From NCBI GenBank assembly GCA_963706515.1, contig CAVPMW010000018.1, forward strand, positions 176,511 to 240,510: a stretch of DNA of 64,000 bases. The letters run 5' to 3'. Position numbers and translations under genes: made by a program. Positions 63,331 through 64,000 of this stretch are shown piece after piece. The notes under the pieces were generated by a model, which was given only the letters and a program-made list of their open reading frames with translations, was not told the DNA's origin and ran no database searches. Every line of letters begins with the position of its first letter. Within the stretch, counting starts at the first letter, position 1. The stretch comes from CAVPMW01 sp963706515 (GTDB lineage Bacteria > Chloroflexota > Anaerolineae > Anaerolineales > UBA4823).

Positions 63331-64000
63331 TTAATCGACATCCCGGATGATAGTTATTAGCTGGCAGCCCCACGGTGGTAAATCGACCCAAATGCCCTCT
63401 CCATTCATGTCTATTCCGCTGCGCTGGAAGTCCCTCGTCGGATAAAAAATCGTGAATCTGCCAGGTGTGGTCCGCCAGGTCTATCCAGGGTGTCCGGATC
63501 TGACCCTGGTAAGCAGTACCGGCATAATTTATCGCCAGCAGATACCTGCGCTCAGACCGCTGCCAGCTCCACGCCAGCAAAGGATCCTCCTGGGTGCGGC
63601 TGTCATCATCTGCAGGCGGGCACAAGCGCCACTCACCTTCGAGCAGGCGCTCGTCTCGCAGGGCGTGGAGCAGCCGCGCATAGAACCGGTGCAGCTCCTC
63701 ATCGTCTTCCTCGCCAGGCGCCCGCCGTAAGAACACCGAGGTTTTGAGCTTGCGCCCGGCTAGCTGCCCGTGATAGAGCAGCTTAGCGCCAGGTAAAGTC
63801 AAGATCACCGCCGCGGCTGCTTTTCCCCGCTCCCTGCCGAAGGCAAGAGCCGCCCGGCGCTCGTCGTGATTTTCGCTGAAACGCAGCATATGCGCCTGGT
63901 ATTCATCCGCAGCCTGCTGTTCTGCAACAGCCCTCAGGTGCAGGTAGATCGACCGGCATGAACCGCTCACCAGCCGGTCGTACAGCTCTTTATCGTAGCA
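63331..64000 (-). CDS. GH13 alpha-amylase-family glycosidase, C-terminal part (partial, frameshifted)
   Basis: The 3' part of a gene that starts beyond the right edge. RFSENHDERRAALAFG holds the conserved N-H-D of GH13 region IV. ILTLPGAKLLYHGQLAGRKL and RFYARLLHALRDERLLEGEW follow, and a C-terminal beta domain. Around 63435 the frame changes; the alternative frame reads GIDMNGEGIWVDLPPWGCQ and stops at 63331, as expected for such domains. A single indel is therefore likely. Substrate (maltodextrin, glycogen or other) cannot be told. Confidence 0.83.

Overview
The window looks like a chromosomal segment of a Chloroflexota bacterium, most likely an anaerobic member of the Anaerolineae. This is inferred from the mix of families: an Agl23-type membrane protein fused to NHL repeats, DUF4013 and LiaF-like membrane proteins, a PolB2-like polymerase cassette and a tungsten aldehyde:ferredoxin oxidoreductase. 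Taxonomy was not computed. Base composition is moderately GC-rich, and visibly richer at about 50.2-53.3 kb. There is no phage, CRISPR array or rRNA operon. The only RNA gene found is a tRNA-Thr.

Layout. 0-7 kb: the start of a PotA-like ABC ATPase, an Lrp/AsnC regulator with its own promoter and operator-like repeats, a DUF948-like/YtxH pair, the NADHX repair enzyme, AOR, a GNAT and a nucleoside phosphorylase-like protein. 7-11 kb: ftsH, a YgfZ-like folate protein and a SHOCT-like protein. 11-17 kb, minus strand: PEBP lipoprotein, cyclase, UspA, Nramp transporter, ahcY and a PfkB sugar/nucleoside kinase. 17-28.6 kb: a lytic transglycosylase, Agl23-NHL, a PLP decarboxylase, rluB-scpB and two lipoproteins. 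28.6-38.7 kb: sugar epimerase, GtrA, thioesterase, ChlI-like ATPase, UroD-like protein, rsmD, a glycosyltransferase, tRNA-Thr, udk, cyclophilin, a VTT protein and an M20 peptidase. 38.8-47 kb: three tiny proteins sharing an N-terminal motif, an 880-residue surface protein, a MITE-like element, pncB and three LiaF-like membrane proteins. 47-53.4 kb: a broken propeller/cysteine-peptidase gene, a LuxR-type regulator and a cassette of a RecA-like paralogue, a small protein and a B-family polymerase. 53.4-64 kb: two phospholipid/glycolipid enzymes, an exonuclease-DinG helicase, a MoxR-DUF58-DUF4129 operon, a flavin reductase, DUF4013 and the end of a GH13 glycosidase.

Themes. (1) Many promoters have the -10 box 5-8 bases before the start codon, so leaderless mRNAs are probably common. 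(2) An operator-like motif links the AsnC-type regulator to ftsH. (3) The RecA-like/small protein/PolB cassette resembles the archaeal polB2 operon and the logic of ImuA-ImuB-DnaE2 mutasomes; its polymerase seems to lack exonuclease residues and one motif C aspartate. (4) About twenty frameshifts interrupt otherwise well conserved genes and cluster in the GC-rich polymerase cassette. Most are probably uncorrected sequencing indels, but real decay of that cassette cannot be excluded from the sequence alone.
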